A stretch of 64,000 bases of DNA from Lophius americanus (GCA_037951165.1 JBBDHG010000057.1:9946001-10010000), one strand, 5' to 3'; counted from the first letter of the stretch, positions 34,001 through 44,690 are shown. The notes: generated from the letters alone by a model not told the origin. Translations and numbers: made by a program.

Positions 34001-34400
34001 TATGGGAGGATAATGAGGCCATCATCAATCGATATGAGAAGTGGGGTTTAGTTTAATCTTGTGAGGTCTGACAGCCTTGAGGAAATATTGATACTCATTT
34101 ATCTATTATTTTCTGACTGTAGTGAAGTAAATAACGTACTCTGTATATCGGAATTTATAGGTAAGTGTAATTATCTCAGAAAGATATGTTGGTAAGTTTT
34201 GAAGGAAAAGTAATACATCAACAGTGTGACTGGGCAATTCTTGCTAAAATGAGTAAAGCTGAGACAATGAGCTTTTTTTACTGTTACACAGTTGTTACCA
34301 CGATAACCAATTGCCTATTTACCCTGAATAGTCATGTCAGTGGAGTAAACAAATGTAAAAGGGTCTGTTTTTGGTTCAATGCCACTAGCCGGTGTTTTTC
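34001..34400. other. Spacer, no gene seen
   Basis: Nothing supported. A frame at 34186-34548 runs into the Rex3-like fragment and is chance. Confidence 0.5.
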
Positions 34401-34404
34401 ACCC

Positions 34405-35220
34405 GTTCTCGTTATCCTCCACTTCTCCGGGTCCGGGTCGCAGGGGCAGCAGTTTCAGCAGGGAAGCCCAGACTTTCCTATTCCCAGCGACATCCACCAA
34501 CATTTTAGGAGGATTCCGAGGCGTTCCCAAGCCAGCCGAGAGATGTAATTTCTCCAGAGGGTCCTTGGTCTACCCCAGGGTCTCCTCCCAGATGGACATG
34601 CCGGAAACACCTCCCCAGGGTGGCGTCCGGGGGGCATCCTGACTAGATGCCCGAACCACCTCAGCTGACTCCTCTCGATTTAGAAGGAGCAGTGCTCTAC
34701 TTTGAGCTTCTACCGAATGTCTGAGCTCCTTTACCTATCTCTAAGGCTGAGCCCAGCCACACTGCGGAGAAAACACATTTCAGCCGCTTGTATCTGTGCG
34801 ATCTCATTCTTTCGGTCATGACCCACAGTTCATGACCATAGGTGAACTGGTAAATCGAGAGCTTTCCCTTTTGGCTCAGCTCCCTCTTCACCACAACGGA
34901 TCGATATAGCGTCTGCATCACTGCAGACGCCGCCCCGATCCATCTGTCTATCTCCCGCTCCCTTTTTCCCTCACTCATGACCAAGACCCTGAGATAATTG
35001 AACTCCTGCTTTTGGGGCAAAACTCCTCCCCGACCCAGAGTGAGCACTCTACCTTTTTCCGGCTGAGGACCATGGCCTCAGACTTAGAGGTGCTGATTTC
35101 CAGGGAGGCCGAGGAGTGTGATCCCCCGATAATTGGGACACATCCTCTGGTACCCCTTCTTCTGCCACTCCAGTGGTACTGCCCTTCATGTCCAAACAAT
35201 GTTGCAGAGTCGTGTCAGCC
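34405..35220 (-). mobile_element. Rex3-like (RTE-type) LINE with RT core deleted
   Basis: Antisense copy. Minus-strand translation in order: AVPLEWQKKGYQRMCPNYRG and ITLLGLPG (about 35110-35190), the N-terminal part of the reverse transcriptase; then directly LEISTSKSEAMVLSRKKVEC (35040-35105), which normally lies after the catalytic core; EFNYLRVLVMSEGKREREID, RWIGAASAVMQTLYRSVVVK, RELSQKGKLSIYQ, TYGHELWVMTERMRS (34790-35000); and MPPGRHPGEVFPACPSG, RRPWGRPRTLWRNYISRLAW, ERLG (34510-34640). The junction near 35100-35107 therefore removes the palm including the YADD-type motif. There is also an in-frame stop and a frame change. The Rex3 assignment is from memory of conserved motifs; RTE-type is the safer label. 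Confidence 0.78.
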
Positions 35221-36556
35221 ATGAACTCGTGCCTGAGGGAGCGGTGGGTGGCTCGTATTGAGGGACGGCCTTCTCACAGAGCTAAAGTCGCCCTACAAAA
35301 CCGCCAATAAGCCAACACATAGACAAAGACAGTAGATCCATATCTCTTCTTTATTGTTAAACTGGGTTTTCACAACGATATCTTGAAAGCATCATATTAA
35401 TTTGACCGATCCCGACTTTGGTTACCCATAACGTAAAAGAGCTGACAAGAACCTGAACACAATTTCTACCTTGTCCAAGTCTGAGAGACTGTTGATCAAG
35501 CCTGGCCAAAACACGCTTCGCCTTCCGTTTTCACGTGAGGACCCTTCGGTCGGGTTTCCACACTCTAGTGCTCATCTCCTCTTTTTGTAGTTATGGGTGA
35601 AAGAGATTAGTACAAGATGTGAAACAATACACAAATAAAGTGGTAGAAAGAAAAGATGACATGAAGAAGAAGTTTAGAAGTGATAGGTGACTACAACTCC
35701 TGTTTCTACTAGTGCTACGCAATGTTAACTCTCCAGCTACTCAGTGGACCTCTTACTTAGAGCTAACTTTGCGTTTTGCATTTAGCGCTTAGTCTAGGCA
35801 AACTAAAGCTAATTGTAGCACTTAGCAAAAACCATAAACCACCACTTTACAGAAAAAAGCTACCCGTAAGATTATAATCTTAAAATTTCAGACCTCGCTG
35901 GTTGTAACGTAAGCTAACATAAGTCAAGCTAGCAAGTTATGCTCATGTTATAAGGCAAAATACCGGAGAATCGCCTCACTTCAGATATGAAATTTTATAT
36001 ATTTCTGAATTGAATTCACAATCTGTTTTATGATTAATCGCCCTGCCTTAATCATCAGCATAAATGCTTTTCTTGTGGCACAGGATTGCTGTTTGAATTA
36101 TTTCAATACTTGTATTTTGTAGCAGGAGAAAATGAAGGCTGAGGCTTGGATAGTTTGATCATTTGTCCTAACAGAGTGACTAGGTGAACTAAATAATGTT
36201 TTGCTTGCTATGCTTACTGTCTTTGACAGAGAGAGTCATGCTAAGTTGTTTTTACCGTCTTAAATGATGAATGAATGAATGGGACAGAGCTATACAATAA
36301 AAGTAGCATAATTGACAGGCTCCTTACTGGATGAAACAACACCTACCATAGCTCCCTGCATAGCCACAGGTGTGCTGATGTGTAAATTAAGTTGCGATCT
36401 GGAACTATTCAACTAGTTTTAAAGTTTGATTCAATAAAATAACTCCACTATAACACAAAAACTGATCATAGGATAGAAGGTTAGGAAACAGTAACATTGT
36501 GAATTATTAATGAATTAAATTCTAAAGCTGGAAGGTAAATCTGTATTTATATACCT
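35221..36556. other. Spacer, possible old repeat
   Basis: No gene. The block 35690-35990 has GCTAACT, TTAGCGCTTAG and AGCTAACATAAGTCAAGCTA words, a texture common in fish DNA-transposon remnants, but no terminal repeats were found. Confidence 0.45.
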
Positions 36557-37014
36557 GAAGAGTCGGGGATATTATTGAATCATCATTACCACCGCCTCAT
36601 CCGTGTCCGCCGCAGATCCTGCGTTTTAGCCTGAAAATTCAAAAACTACTTCATAAATTTTGCACCCACATAGACCCTGGTGCGAGGAAGAAGTGGATTG
36701 TTTTGGGAAAGGTCAATTGAAAGTTTCCAACACGAGCATGAGGTTTACCACCAAAAGTTTTTGGGCCATAATTTCTGGACCGTTAATCAGATTTAGACAA
36801 AATTTGGAGCATGTGATTCGGCTCAAGGAGACCTGTCTTGTTAACATAATGTTTTACTTTAATGGTTAATACCTTACTCACATGAGGGAGAGTTTTATTT
36901 ACAAAAAACATTGTTTTTTTTGACATAATTTATTAAACATCAGTCTGATTTATTTTAAATTTGATGCGAATTAATCGACTTTAGATCTACTGTGTGGGAA
37001 GATAGTAGAGGCCC
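36557..37014 (+). repeat. Family U repeat, copy 5 (three modules)
   Basis: Full-looking plus-strand copy. The head is AGTCGGGGATATTATTGAAT and CATCATTACCACCGCC. Module 1 at about 36630 is AAAATTCAAAAACTACTTCA with CCCACATAGACC, GAGGAAGAAGTGGATTG and GGGAAAGGTCAATTG. Module 2 at about 36765 is CCATAATTTCTGGACCGTTA, ending with AAGGAGACCTGTCTTG. Module 3 at about 36921 is GACATAATTTATTAAACATC, then GTCTGATTTATTTTAAATTT and GATGCGAATTAATCGACTT. Module 3 is the clearest evidence that the modules share one ancestor. Confidence 0.75.
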
Positions 37015-37980
37015 AATTTTATTTAGCCATTTCAAGTCAACGTCACCAATTTGAAGAACATCTACATCAAAAGTAGACAACAATTGCAACCTAAAAGAGA
37101 GGATCATCAGATATGGAATAAAGTAGGAAATCTAATAAACTAATTCTGTAGCAGAAATATGTTGTAGATATGAGTTGCTGCCCAGTAAACATTACAGCAG
37201 GCTAAGTATAAATTAATTAAACTATAATATAATTTCAATATACATGCATTCTTTAATAGACATCTTATTTTTCTCAGAATCCCAAGAGATCTAGTGACCT
37301 TTCTACAGACAAATCCAACATGATCTCAACAAGAGAGTTTGTCTTCAATCCAAAAACACATTAATTTTTGATGTTAAATTACAGTTTGTCTGAACAAAAC
37401 CATATCCAGTAATTGACGTAGCCTTGTCCGGGCTCCAAGCTCACGAAGTCAAAAACAGTTGCGTCAGAACTTGTATATTTTTAAGTAAGAAATAAGATGA
37501 GCATGAAAATATCCTCACGAAATATTGTTTCATTCTTCATTCTCTAATTATTGTTAAAGTGGACTAATAATGCACTCTATTGCTCAAACGCATTTATGAA
37601 AGGTATTTTAATGAACAGTATTCAGCTCCTGGGAGGCCAGGATTCAGTAGTTTATGAGGTTCATTTCAGGGGACATTTTCGGGACTACATAATAGGAGCC
37701 TCATTGCATCTTTGCCTGTCTGGCTGTGTGCCATCAGAGAATGAATTTCTGGATCTCTATACTGCAGCTTTGAGGATCAAACTTTACTTTTGTGCTGTGC
37801 CGGCTAGAGGAAAAACAAGTTGAGTAGCATCCCCCCTCTTTACTGTGGTATGTTGACCATGGAAGGTCCTTCAAAGCGCAGACTCAAGCTGTAAAATAAA
37901 CATCTAAACGTACCAACCTCTCCTATAATATCAGTCTTTAATATGTCTGATTAATCTATATTGGCTGGCAAACAAACAAA
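37015..37980. other. Spacer, no gene seen
   Basis: A 90-codon frame at 37551-37823 has no recognised motif. Nothing else is supported. Confidence 0.55.
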
Positions 37981-37993
37981 CACACACACACAC

Positions 37994-38045
<52 letters not shown>

Positions 38046-38071
38046 GCACACACGCACACACACACACACAC
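37981..38071. repeat. (CA)n microsatellite, 91 bp
   Basis: Long CA run with several CG interruptions (ACGCAC). Long alternating purine-pyrimidine DNA of this kind can adopt Z-DNA and is likely polymorphic. Confidence 0.97.
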
Positions 38072-38729
38072 CATCATAAAGAAATGCAACCCTCTTAAGC
38101 TTTCTCAAATTTCATCCCTCTCAAGTTTTGCCTCGGGTCTCGTTTTCACCGGCCAGGCCTTGAGAGCTGTCTGGGTCATGGGCGCTCAGATGCAAACTCT
38201 TGACTCGTTGGAGGTTTTTTGATCACACACAGTCTCTCGACTAATTGATATTCAAATGACCCTCATAGGGGATTTTCAAGGTGCCGCTAAATGATGCATT
38301 GGCCGAAGAGAAAATGGGATTCTTGTCTCAATTGTCCAACTTAAATGTCTCAATCTGGTAGAGTTTAAATCAGATGAATACAGTCAGTAGGTTTTATTAG
38401 CAAACATGAAGGGATTATCAGAGTGGTGGTGATCCAGGGGATTTATTCAGACTGTAAACAAAATCAAAAGAGTTCATTTCAGCTGACCTGAGCACTCATA
38501 AAACAGACATTCTGAATTCTAAAAGTTTCCAATCTCTGTCTTTGGACTGATTTATCAAAAATCACAAAAAATACACTAACACATTGGTTGGAGATTAAGC
38601 AAACATCTATTATTTGGACACCAGGTTTGGCTGTGGTGTCAGTCAAGTCAAGACCTTACATAAATAGAGATGAATGTGTGCTGATGTCAGACTGGTCTAC
38701 TTTAAATTATATTAATATTCATCATGGTG
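38072..38729. other. Spacer, no gene seen
   Basis: Nothing supported. Confidence 0.55.
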
Positions 38730-39140
38730 GAGGCCAACTTATTCAACCCCCTGTGTAAATAAGGTTTACTGGCTAAATATACTATCTAACAGTATTTCCA
38801 AATATTACTCAGAATGTTAATTTGCTTGATCCATTGCTGTCTAAAAATATAAAAAAATTTAATAATTCTCTGCAGTACTTTGTAGAGTCCCTTTTACTGC
38901 CATAACAAGCTCAAAATGTGATGCATATTCTCTCCGGACAACAGCTTCTGTCTGCATTTCTAAGCAATCTGAGCCCATTCCTCATGTTCAAAGGCTGTAA
39001 TATTCCAGGGTTTACATGCTGTAAGGGCTACTTCAAATTCCAATGGAAATTTGTATGGGATACAAGTCATGTGACTGTGACGGCATCTCAAGAATGCTCC
39101 ATAACTCCTTGGACTTGTCACTCCAAAAGGTAGGCTTTTT
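38730..39140 (-). mobile_element. Tc1/mariner transposase relic, copy 2
   Basis: On the plus strand: CAACTTATTCAACCCCCTGT, then TTTGTAGAGTCCCTTTTACT, AACAGCTTCTGTCTGC, GAGCCCATTCCTCATGTTCA, GTGACTGTGACGGCATCTCA and TTGGACTTGTCACTCCAAAA. These are landmarks, in order, of antisense coding sequence of a fish Tc1-like transposase. On the minus strand the pieces EEWAQI and MAVKGTLQST resemble its C-terminal end, although the frame is broken repeatedly. The first landmarks also occur at 29.6 kb. Terminal inverted repeats and the second half of the element were not found. Confidence 0.55.
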
Positions 39141-39429
39141 AAAGTTACGCTCTTTCACAGTATAGACGAGGTACTTGCAAAGAGAGCGAGAGCTCTGCGC
39201 CTCAAAGGTGTGGTAAGATTATTGGGATGATTTGGATAATGCATTTATTTCCTGGTCTGCATCAATGTTACTGTGCCTGTAGTCTGTCGCAGCTCGTGCA
39301 ATACGTGTGCATAGCTGTGGTTTGATCTAAACTTCCATCTTGAGACAAACATATGAAACTTGATCTGAATAAGAAAAGATCCTGAGAAGAGTACCAACAT
39401 TCTTAATCACTTATTTCAGTATCATTATA

Positions 39430-39646
39430 GGGGGCTCTGACAAAGTCAGACCAATGGTTGCTAAATTATGACTGAAAACTTTTGGAGGTAAAGCTCTCCC
39501 TATAGTGTCAGGAAATATACAACTGACCTTTCCCAAAATCCATATAAAGTTTGAAAATGATCCATGAGATAGTTTTGGAGTTATTGCGTTAACAAAGGAT
39601 CTGCAGCAGCAGCGATAACGATTCCATGATATCTCCGACTTTTCAG
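39430..39646 (-). repeat. Family U repeat, copy 6 (modules 1-2)
   Basis: Minus-strand copy. Read leftward: CTGAAAAGTCGGAGATATCA, TGGAATCGTTATCGCTGC, GCAGATCCTTTGTTAACGC, AATAACTCCAAAACTATCTC, ATGGATCATTTTCAAACTTT, then GGGAAAGGTCAGTTGTATAT, GGGAGAGCTTTACCTCCAAA and CATAATTTAGCAACCATTGG with TCTGAC. The clean order makes it a good reference for the first half of the consensus. It is truncated in module 2. Confidence 0.75.
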
Positions 39647-40429
39647 TATCACCACAAAGAGCAGCCCTGCAGAGATAATATATACTGTATAATTGCTATG
39701 AGTATTTATGATATGTCATGTGATTCATGAGAAGAAGTAACGGAATAAGTCCCTTGATATATACATTTTTCTCTTTCTTTTTATTGTCATATTAATAACA
39801 GAAAATTAAGTAAAATGAAAGGCAATTAGGCTTATATGTAACAAAAATAGATTATTTTTTCTGCTTCTTTCTTCATTACTTGATGTGTGGTACACTTTTT
39901 GTAAGGGGCACCAGTCAATCCAACAACCATAATAACATCTTCCACCAGGACTTTCAGAAATGTTTTCAAAGCTGAATATCAAGATGAAAATGTGAGTTAC
40001 TCTTAATCTCAATGCAATACTTGCAGCAACAATATTTAAACTGAAGAAAGAGGGTCTTATTTATGTCCACAAATTAATTATAATGATTTAACCACATAAT
40101 TTAATTGATACATTTTGTTAAAGGTTATTGCTATAAAATTTGTGAGTCCAAAATTAAGACACATAATATGCTATACTATAGTTAAGATTTCAGCTTAGTG
40201 TCCCATTACCCTTGCATAATGGAGCACAGTTTCAACTCCATAACAACTGATGAAAAGCCCCAGGGCGATGTCACACTCTGCAGGGAGACGCAGATGAAGA
40301 CTTTGTCTGTACTGAGAAAAAAGAGAGGAAACACAGGTATGACTATAAAGTCTCTAAATCACAACACACACAACAACACAGCATCTGCAAGATTAATTTA
40401 TCTCGGCTGGAGGATGAAAAGCACATTTG
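39647..40429. other. Spacer, no gene seen
   Basis: Nothing supported. A 78-codon frame at 40198-40434 has no recognised features. Confidence 0.55.
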
Positions 40430-40690
40430 GATGAACAAATATTTGAATGACTGAATAATTTGAAAATTGATGAATTTGTAAATAAATGTATAAATAAATT
40501 AAATAATAAGATATAAATAGATTAATCAATATAACATTAAACCTTAAAGAAAGAAAGAAAATGAATAAATAAACAGATTCATATATTAATAAATGAATGA
40601 ATAAATAAACGTGGAAATATTAAATTAAACAATATTAATTGCTTAATTTGGAAAGAAATTAAGAAATATACAAATAAATGAATGATTGAA
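40430..40690. repeat. Degenerate (AATAAATG)n-type AT-rich array, left part
   Basis: AATAAATGTATAAATAAAT, GAATAAATAAAC and AATGAATGAATAAATAAA-like words recur with irregular spacing. The same texture resumes at 40940-41090, so the LINE tail between appears to sit inside a single array. Confidence 0.7.
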
Positions 40691-40938
40691 AAAGTGGAAT
40701 GCCCTCCCTGACCATCTGAGGGCCCCACAGACAACTGAGACAATTAGAAAAGGAGTTAAAACTTTCCTTTTTAGCAGAACCTATAACTTTTAATTAACAT
40801 TGCTTCTTTTTGCTCATATTTTTATATAATAAATATTATATTTTTCATTGTTGCTTTTATCTGTTTTTACCTTTTAGCACTTTGAAATTTGATCCAAATG
40901 TAAAGTGCGTTATAAATTAAATGTATTATTTTTATTAT
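40691..40938 (+). mobile_element. CR1/L2-group LINE 3' end
   Basis: Plus-strand 5'-truncated LINE. It begins within the last codons of the protein: WNALPDHLR.PQTTET and KGVKTFLF can be read from about 40697 to 40775, a familiar C-terminal ending of CR1/L2-group proteins. The 3' UTR follows with TGCTTTTATCTGTTTTTACC, the 32-nt hairpin at 40877-40908 (GCACTTT/AAAGTGC) and the end TATAAATTAAATGTATTATT with an impure ATT tail. The same 3' end is at 31.6 kb (minus) and 59.3 kb (plus). Confidence 0.75.
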
Positions 40939-41090
40939 TTTTAATATGTAAATAAATGTATGAATCTAGAAATGAGAAGAAACAAATAAAGAATTAGATT
41001 TAGAAATACCAATATAAATAAATAATGAATATAGAAATAAACGTTTAATAATTGAAAATAATAAGAATTAATAAATACGAGTAATAATTA
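40939..41090. repeat. Degenerate AT-rich array, right part
   Basis: Continuation of the AAATAAATG-like array interrupted by the LINE end. Confidence 0.6.
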
Positions 41091-41997
41091 CTGACAATTT
41101 GCAGCTTAGTATTGCATTAAATGTGTTGCACTCTTACAAAATGGCATATAATTTGCATCACACCATGATCAGCATTTTTTCTCAACTTATTTTTTTTTGT
41201 ATTTCATTGTTTCTTGTTTTTTATTGAATAAAATTCATGCATTCATACATCCTTATCCTATATTGTATGACCAACATCCAGCTGTACCATAAATAACAGA
41301 GCAGATCTTCACGAAGACTGGCACAGGTTGGGCTCCTGATGGGTTTTTATGGGTTCCTGCTAATGTCATTATATCTGAAAGGATGTTGAACTTATTTAAT
41401 GATGAGTCTGGTAGAAATGTGGATGATATAAGCATATTAACTCCATCTCCAAAATGTGCTGAAATATGATCTCAGTAATTCCAGGCTCTCACCCAGAGGA
41501 CGAAAAGATATTAGGTTTGACCTTTTTACCATGATAATATAGTGTTTGAAAAAAAAAAAACTTTCCAAAAAAGTTAAGCATGTTGTGACCTTCAGAGAAT
41601 GTAGAAAGCATATTGATGAAAATAAGTTTGCATGAGAAGACCAAAACTACTTGTCATGTCTCATTTACACTAAATGAAAAGCTAGAGCTGGTGGCTGATT
41701 AAATAAATCTAGCATAAAGACTGAAAGTGTGGAGGATTATCTTCCAAGCAATCTAATATAATAATTTAACTTTACGCAGGTGTTGTAAGGCTTTTTTAAA
41801 TTATTTTCCTTTTTTCTATTATTCCAGGCAATGCAGTGTTTACCCCCTCTGCTTTTAATTTTTTGCACTAAACTACCTTTGAATTAATTAATCCTCTGAT
41901 GGCCCTATATGCTCACATTCAGCATTAAGTTATCAGTGGCATCAATCTTATCATCAAAATCAAAAATAAAGAAGCCATTTAAATGTAAAGGAAAAGT
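41091..41997. other. Spacer, no gene seen
   Basis: Nothing supported. Confidence 0.55.
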
Positions 41998-42141
41998 ACG
42001 TGTGAGTGTGAGTTTGAGTCTAAGTGCGAGTGGTTATATGTCTCTATGTGTCGGCCCTGTGAAGAACTGGCGACTCGTCCTTGTTGTACCCCGCATCTCG
42101 CTCGATGTCAGCTGAACAGGATAAGTGGTTGATAATGAATG
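41998..42141 (+). repeat. SINE-A tail, copy 4
   Basis: Plus-strand 3' half of SINE-A with nearly all landmarks: GTGAGTGTGAGTTTGAGTCT, ATGTCTCTATGTGTCGGCCC, TGTGAAGAACTGGCGACTCG, GTACCCCGCATCTCGC, ATGTCAGCTGAACAGGATAA and the GATAATGAATGAA tail. It is 5'-truncated. A family U copy starts immediately after the tail, the same arrangement as at 11.55 kb. Confidence 0.8.
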
Positions 42142-42521
42142 AAAAGTCAGGGTTATTATGGAATCTTCATCGATGCCGCCGCATCCACCACGTCCTTCGT
42201 GTTGAAACAATAATTCAAAAACTTTTAAAACTTTTACCCAGAATGTTAAGTGTAGTAGAGCTTTTTACAAAAAACATTTCTGACATAACTTCCGAAACGT
42301 TGGTCTGATTTAGTTTCATATGAATTGACTGGAGGAAATATATCTATTATACATTTTGTTTTACTGTAATAGTACAGTTTCGCTCATTAGGGGGAGCTTT
42401 TACGAAAAAAAATACTATGGACATAACTTTATAATTAATTTGAGGAGTTCAATCACTAAGATTGCTTGTAAAACACAGTAGATATACACTTGTTGTCGGT
42501 GACGACAGCGTAGGTCTAGTT
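42142..42521 (+). repeat. Family U repeat, copy 7
   Basis: Plus-strand copy: head AAAAGTCAGGGTTATTATGG, ATCTTCATCGATGCCGCCGC; module 1 at about 42208 (ACAATAATTCAAAAACTTTT), with the following segment shortened; module 2 at 42281 (TGACATAACTTCCGAAACGT, TGGTCTGATTTAGTTTCATA); AGGGGGAGCTTTTACGAAAA; module 3 at 42420 (GACATAACTTTATAATTAAT); and tail GACGACAGCGTAGGTCTAGT, as at 5.43 kb. It sits between two SINE-A pieces of opposite orientation. Confidence 0.77.
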
Positions 42522-42539
42522 TGACTCTATTCTACATTG

Positions 42540-42713
42540 TGCAAGAGGCAGGGTCTACACTCGAAAAGCCAGCAGATCATCCCAGAGACGAGGAAGCTGA
42601 AGTAACAAGCAAACATGAGAACCATATTTCCTCACAGAAAGGCCCCCAATGCCAGAGGTGGATTTCAACCCGGAACCTGCTAGCTGTGAGGCAACACTGC
42701 GTCCCACAGCGCA
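42540..42713 (-). mobile_element. SINE-A head (tRNA-like part), antisense
   Basis: Minus strand: GTGGGACGCAGTGTTGCCTC then CAGGTTCCGGGTTGAAATCC, then GGGGGCCTTTCTGTGAGGA. This is the tRNA-like 5' head of SINE-A with a recognisable B-box-like GGGTTGAAATCC (complement of about 42660-42671). The A-box region appears shortened. The 3' half is missing on this copy. It is oriented opposite to the SINE-A tail 400 bp to the left, so they are separate insertions or the result of an inversion. Confidence 0.65.
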
Positions 42714-43795
42714 AACGAGACACCCCTCTTATGGGCTTATTTGAGAATATAAATGCTGCGCATTGTATCGCTGCACTGCAAAGACACTGTTAATAGCAGT
42801 TCTGTTTTATGTTGTTGAACTATAGATGACATATATAATTGAGACTAAAGTTTAAGACTTGAATGAGTTTGACCACCTAAAACTCCAAAACGTGTTTATA
42901 CTTTCACTTGTGAATAGAAGCGTCGTACGGCTTTATTTTATGTTCATGCCTTCATGTTCGACGCTCCTGCTAGCATTCCTGTTGGTACGACTGATCACAG
43001 TGAGCTGAGCACATCATTTTGGCCCAAAGACAGATGTCACAATGTATTACCGCACTAATGACTCAGTAGAAAAGACAGGCACTGACACTCAGAGGTATGT
43101 GAGGATCTGCTGCTGCTTTAATACTGTGTAGAGCTTTGAGAATACAGAGGACTGAAATAGGCACTAGGGATAATAATGATAAATAATTATGATTGTGGTA
43201 CCACTTAACAATTATAATAATATAATAACAATATTACTGCAGTAAATCAAGCTTGCCAAATAGTGAACCTGCATCGATTGTTGAAACTGTATTATAACTT
43301 GTTTTTAAAAATGTATTGATGATTTATCATGTTTGCAAAATAATTAATAGCAAAATTATAAGTAGTTATATATTCTTTTTGTAGGCAATCTTATTGTAAG
43401 GTTCTATCATAAGCCTAATAAATTAATTGGCAAAAGAGTACTCATGTGCAACCCTCACAGAGAGTATATTTTGTTTTATTTGTGTGTTTGTTTGTTTTTC
43501 ATGGGTGAACCTGCCATCCTTGTTGTTTTTCCTCTATATATCTTTCTGTTTGTTGTTGAGATGGGACAGAAAATTAATTGTAATTGCAGCGGAATAGTGA
43601 ATATAAAAACATATTTTCTTGCTAGTAATAGTGCAAGAATAAAAATTGTCTTGTATCCAAATAGAAACGCGCTCATAATAGTGAATAATACAATTTACTG
43701 AAAAAAAACGCAGTTTTTCCTTGCAGAAGTGCTCGCCCTGCACAACTTTAGTCTTTAAGTTGAAGGAAAAGCCAGTGTTCGCAAAGCTAAAGGGT
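42714..43795. other. Spacer, no gene seen
   Basis: Nothing supported. Frames at 43444-43800 on both strands overlap each other and have no recognised motifs. Confidence 0.55.
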
Positions 43796-44690
43796 ATCAA
43801 TCTTTATTTATATAGCGCCAATTCACAACAACCGTTGTCTCAAGGTGCTTTCCAGAAAGAGCAGGTCTGAACCAAACTCTTTATATAATTATCCACATGA
43901 CCCAACAAATTCCTCCTTGAGCAAGCACTTGGCGACAATGGCGAGAAAAAAACTGCCCTTTAACGGGCAGAAATCTCAAGCAGATCCAAGACTCAGGGTG
44001 GACGGCCTACTGCCATGACCGGTCGGGTTTGAAAAAAAAGAGAGTGAGAGCGAGAAAGAGAGAGACACGGGTGAGGAGAGATATAGACGGGGGAAAAGCA
44101 GCAAAGATATCAGCTATAATCCAAGTTCTCCAACCGCTCCATGGTCGGGCCGTGGCAGCAGCAGGGATCCAAGGTTGAGAATAACATTAATATTAATGTA
44201 ACATATAGTGATAGCTTATGGGGAAATACTATAGAATAATAATAATAATGATAACAACAATAATCATCATCATGAGTATCTTGTGGTCATTGGACATCGA
44301 GCAGGTCCACAGCAGCAGATGCAATCACCAACCATGTGAACTTACAGTGTGAGAAAACACAAAGACTCCAGGGAAGAAGTCAAGTTAGTAACATGCATTT
44401 AATCCATTAACATGCATTAAACCATTTAACATGCATTAAACCATTTAAACATGTATTAATCCAGTAACATGCATTAAAGTGAGAGGGATGTATAAAGAGG
44501 GACAGTGAGAGAGGAAGAGAGAAAAGCTCAGTGCATCATGGGAGATCCCCTAGCAGTCTAAACCTATAGCAGCATAGCTAAGAGCTAGCTTATGCCAGCC
44601 TTAATTATAAACTTTATCATAAAGGAAAGTTTTAAGCCTACTTTTAAACATAGAGAGGGTCTCTGAACCCGAACCCAGATTGGATATATA
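43796..44690. mobile_element. Large dispersed teleost repeat (nonautonomous)
   Basis: Begins with CTTTATTTATATAGCGCCAA, TTGTCTCAAGGTGCTTTCCA, then GAGCAAGCACTTGGCGACAA and TGGCGAGAAAAAAACTGCCC, and later TGCATCATGGGAGATCCCCT, GCAGTCTAAACCTATAGCAG and GGAAAGTTTTAAGCCTACTT. I recognise these landmarks, in this order, as a repeat frequent in fish transcripts and genomes. I do not remember its class with certainty. There is no coding frame. A small minisatellite lies inside it (44388-44479). Confidence 0.7.
44388..44479. repeat. Minisatellite of ACATGCATTAAACCATT type
   Basis: About five imperfect units of 16-21 bases, each with ACATGCATTAA (variants ACATGCATTTAA, ACATGTATTAA) followed by CCATTTA- or CCAGTA-type linkers. 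It lies within the large dispersed repeat. Confidence 0.85.

Noticed and set aside
35225..35290. SINE-B body fragment (GAGGGAGCGGTGGGTGGC words)
   Set aside because: The match to SINE-B is short and lacks neighbouring landmarks. It may be part of the Rex3-like upstream sequence or chance.
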